NCBI RefSeq assembly: GCF_003254395.2
Contig: NC_037642.1
Location: 3,132,501-3,196,500 of the forward strand
Direction of reading: 5' to 3'
Source of the DNA: Apis mellifera
Taxonomy: Eukaryota; Arthropoda; Insecta; Hymenoptera; Apidae
DNA: 64,000 nucleotides
Shown here: piece by piece, positions 60,341 through 64,000 of the stretch
How the letters are laid out: every line of letters starts with the position of its first letter
Position numbering within the stretch: the stretch's first letter is position 1
Notes under the pieces: model-generated
What the model was told of the DNA's origin: nothing
Database searches by the model: none
Seen by the model: only the letters and a program-made list of their open reading frames with translations
Translations under genes and position numbers: made by a program

Positions 60341-62900
60341 AAGGAATTTTATTTTCGGTAAATGTACGCGAAGAAATAAAAATTTTACGATTGTATATAA
60401 TAATATTTCGATAGAAGTCGGATAGAGGATGAATAAATTTTTTGGATACATCAAATTTAATATATCTATTAATATTATTACGTAAATATGTTGTAAGAAT
60501 TATTTGTTATTTATTTATTTTTTGGTAGTTATTTTAATTGATTAATTTAAACTTGTAATTCCTTTGGTCGTATTTATAAAAATAATACGAATTTGGTATA
60601 ATGATCCATTCGATATAATAAACTGCATACTGTTTGCCCATCGAGGTTTCCCCGAATATTCTTATTTTCACATTCCATCCTTTCACTTTGTTATCCAAAG
60701 TTTTCCAATCATACCAACCTCCAAATCGTTAGGCTGGACACGACGACACGGAAGCTTCGGCGGTTGTCGATATCATTTATTCTACGTTTCAGATCTGTAA
60801 CGGCGCGCTTGAAAAAAACTCGTCCCACGTGGAACGTTGTTGAAAGAGCAATACAAATAGAGGTCGCAGTTTTCAGCACGCACATCCCTTTGAAGCAGAA
60901 ATTGCAATGTCGAATGATGGAATTATGTGGCAGGAAAGTGTAGATCGCGGAGTGAACGAAAAAAAAAAAGTGTACGTAGGTATGTATATATATATACATA
61001 TATATATATGTATACATTCATACACGCACACGATCATATATCGTCACTGTCAGTGAAACCTATAATATGACTTCCAAGTAAATGTATTTGCAATTGAATG
61101 CATTCGCCAGGAGCTATAGATACTATATGTATATATAAATCAACCGGAATTCTCTCTTTCTCTCTCTTTCTCTCTCTCTCTTTCTCCAGAGTAATCTTTT
61201 CTGTCGCTCAGTAACGTTATAATTGGAGGTCGTTTGGATATGGAAACGATTTCGTCCATTTATTGCGAACAGGATATAGAATAAGATAAGCGTTTTATTT
61301 CGTGTTCAAAAGTGTTGCATTTAGAAAACAACGACAGGGTTGTTAATGGAAAGATATATTAGATGAAATATATTTGGAAATGGAAAATCTATTTCTGATA
61401 ATATAAATTTAAATTATGCAAAGTAAATAATTCGTAGAGGAAAAAGTATGTACAATGTCGTATTTTAAATAAATGTACAGTAATTAAGATAATGAAAATT
61501 GTTAAATAGAAAATATAAAATTTTCATGTATGACTTTTTTCTAATTTCATTTAAAAAAACAGAGATATATCTTAACTCTACTTCTTATCTCTTTTCTTTT
61601 TTCTTTTTTTAATATTATAATATCTTTTATACAAAATATATATGATGATAAATAATTATTTTATTGCTAAATTTAAATAATATTAAATTTCCGAATAGAT
61701 AGAATTTTATTAATTTGAAAAAAAATAATTTTAAACAAAAAATGTAATTCATCGGACAATTTCCTTTAAAAAAAAAATAATAAATATATAAAACAAATAT
61801 TTATTATTGGACATTTTATTAGTTGAAATATATCATTAATGCTATCCTCTAAAACGTGAATGCATCGAATGTTTTTGAATCGTTGAGAAATTAATCTAAT
61901 CGGTTCAGCATCAATTATTTTAGTATATCTTAATTAATACAATTAAATATCAATCGATATTCCATTATGGTTCAATCTAAGTAGCATAAGTAATTCTTCT
62001 TAAGATTTCCTATATTTGATTATTCGCAAATTCATGGCGAATAAATATTTTATAAACTTTATCGATTAATATATAAGAAAGGGAAAGAAAAAACATCGTA
62101 TAATGAATCGTCTGACGTAAAGGAAAAAGTTACTTAATCCAACGTCTGATTTGTCCACGTCCATTCATTGAAAGACATTTTAAAAGCATTTCGATGCAAG
62201 TCGAAATAATACACGAGACAAGAATGCAGTTTGTTATTGCTTTCTTTCCTCTTTCTCTATTTCTATTTTTTTCTTTCTTTTTTTATGACAAGAAATATAA
62301 CTTCTTTGAAGAAAAGAATTGTAAAAATTTCCTTTAACGAAACCTAGGATAAAATACGACAAATACGAAAGCGTACCGCAAAAATGAGACGTTTCGTAAA
62401 AAAAAAGAGGGGGGTAAAAAATATTTCAACAGAGTCACGTGTCAGATGCACATTAAATAATTTGAACGCGCCGTTTTCAGGATTTCGTGTGTCAATCAAG
62501 ACGTCCTGAAACTTATTGTTGCAAGAAAAATTTTACGTTTTTCAATTATTAAAATATCGTGGGCAAGGGAGAAGAAGGGAATAACTCATTAGAATTAAAA
62601 TTTTTCATAAAAAGAAAATAATATCGTTGTAAATGTTCATATTCATCCTTTAGAACGTAGAAAGTTTTCGAAGATAGCGTACATTTAATAATTAACATAC
62701 ACATATATGTATATAAAATTGTCTTTTAAAACTGTTTAGATAATTTACAACAAACATAATTAATTTGAAAACTTTCGTCTCTCTATTGTCATCCATTTTA
62801 ATACACATTCGTCGTATTTGCTAACAAAAAAAACTTGTATATTATCTCCAACGGAAAACTGTGATTCGAAGAATCAAAAATAAAAAAATCATCGGGACTT
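60341..62900. other. Long AT-rich spacer with TA palindromes and a CT tract
   Basis: A small unique patch (60640-60960) interrupts it. A 20-bp TA palindrome lies at 60981-61000 and a CT/CTTT tract at 61151-61187. The rest is AT-rich without visible genes. Confidence 0.6.
60981..61000. repeat. 20-bp TA-rich palindrome
   Basis: Perfect self-complementary TATG...CATA sequence, followed at 61009-61018 by the palindrome ATGTATACAT. Confidence 0.8.
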
Positions 62901-63119
62901 CTTATTCCAATCTCGAAGTCGCCCTTCTTCCAGTATCGAAGTCTCCCGGGGTGGGATTCGAAAAGGGGTAGTGCAGCGAGCGTAGCGCCGCGCCACGGCC
63001 GCGTTTTCCCCGGAATGATTTCTTCTCCTGCCGGCAAAGTAGAGAGTGCACCGCGGCGGCACGGAACCACCTCGAGGGGACCAGTTACCGACGTCGTGCG
63101 CGCGAGAGAGCATCGGTCG

Positions 63120-63127
63120 GCCATCTT
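63120..63127 (+). promoter_or_regulatory. Pho/YY1-type site beside a GA run
   Basis: GCCATCTT fits GCCATHWY; a GAGAGAG lies about 12 bases upstream. In many animals GCCATCTTG-type sites lie near transcription start sites of CpG-rich promoters; here that is inference. Confidence 0.3.
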
Positions 63128-63381
63128 GGAAAAACGAAAGCGACGCGGCGACGTACGAAAAACAAAATGAAGGCGCTTGCGCCGCCGCTTCGGTATTGAG
63201 CGAGGCCCCCGGCGCCTTTTTGCATTTTCACCCTTTACTCCACCTCACCCGGCCCGACCGTGGCTGCCCACCTCCCCCCTCCCCGCCGGGACCCCTGCGT
63301 GCCCCCCAGCCACCCCCTGACATCCCTCTTCGCCAGCAGCCTCGCTCGTTCTCGTGCTCGTCGACCTTTCTCCACCCGGCC

Positions 63382-63413
63382 GTCCTCCTCCTCCTCCTCC
63401 TCCTCCTCCTCCT
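63382..63413. repeat. CCT trinucleotide repeat
   Basis: About ten CCT units; reads as poly-Ser, poly-Pro or poly-Leu in the three frames. Confidence 0.9.
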
Positions 63414-64000
63414 CTCTCGCTCCTTCTCTTCCTCCTCCGCCGCTTCCTCCGGCGAGATTCCGGCGTTTCCATCCCTCGCGTCCCACCGTCGCGCGACCCT
63501 CCGCCTCGCAACCTGCCGCTCGCTTTTTTGCATTTTAACACGTTTTTAAATGGATGGAAAAATAAATAGCGCTGCTTGATTCGATTATGACCCCCGGGTA
63601 ATCGGTACCCCCTGCGACTCCTCGCGGACGCCGCCGCTGATTGCCTCCATACCTTCTCCTCCCCCCTCCCTGGTCGCTTCCCCCTTTTTCTTCGTCCCGT
63701 TTCTCCTTCGACCTCTCTCCTTCGAATAGAGTCAAGGATCGAAAAATTGTTGATCCCAACCCTGTTCAGAGGGTTGACTGGCCGAACGATTTCCTACAAT
63801 TCGGCGTCGAAGGAGAAGAATGTTAATTCGGGGTGTTAATTCCTACGTACGCGAGGCACGGTTACGTGGCGCCCTCTTTTCACGAGGGATGCTGGAAATA
63901 TCGAGCGAAAGGGAGAATCTAATCGCATGGACCCCTTTAGTAATTGAATCGTGCGTTAGAAGCAGCGCGATTCGAAGAGGTTATGTTTATTGTGACGGGT

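Larger units (their letters stand above)
62901..64000. other. CpG-dense island running off the right end
   Basis: CpG-rich 62920-63220 with a GAGAGAG next to GCCATCTT (63120-63127, Pho/YY1-type), then pyrimidine-rich DNA with a CCT repeat, then unique sequence. Frames of 98-167 codons overlap in at least five registers and are repeat translations. A promoter is possible but not demonstrable. Confidence 0.45.

Overview
The window looks like gene-poor nuclear DNA from an insect, most likely a bee or another hymenopteran. The basis is the texture: long AT-rich stretches alternate every 0.5-2 kb with GC-rich, CpG-rich islands, CpG is not depleted, there are many short microsatellites and poly-A/T tracts, and no intact transposon is visible. 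The taxon is an inference; no diagnostic gene is present. I see no bacterial gene organisation, rRNA, convincing tRNA, CRISPR array or transposase.

I could not support any protein-coding gene. The open frames (the longest is 358 codons, minus strand, 24460-25536) all sit in GC-rich islands where stop codons are rare. They overlap open frames on the other strand, encode runs such as poly-Ser/Leu/Arg/Pro from simple repeats, and match no family I recognise. Short exons inside a very large intron cannot be excluded without transcript data. The likeliest reading is an intergenic or long intronic stretch of regulatory DNA.

Layout: 0-13 kb is mostly AT-rich with small islands at about 3.8, 5.0, 5.8, 6.8, 9.1 and 10.1 kb. 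From 12.6 to 30 kb the islands are larger and carry microsatellites, strong inverted repeats, GCCAT (Pho/YY1-type) motifs with GA tracts, and a cluster of TAATTA homeodomain-type cores. The 30.2-34.3 kb stretch holds diverged local repeats: two collinear copies of one unit of about 190 bp, three copies of a second unit, and an exact 56-bp tandem duplication. This is the most distinctive structure in the window. From 34.3 to 54.9 kb there are large polypurine/polypyrimidine-rich islands, including a 1-kb zone (44.8-45.9 kb) with three Z-DNA-prone tracts and a G-quadruplex-capable run. From 54.9 to 62.9 kb the sequence is mostly AT-rich, and a CpG-rich island runs off the right end.

These elements cannot be assigned to a target gene from this sequence alone.
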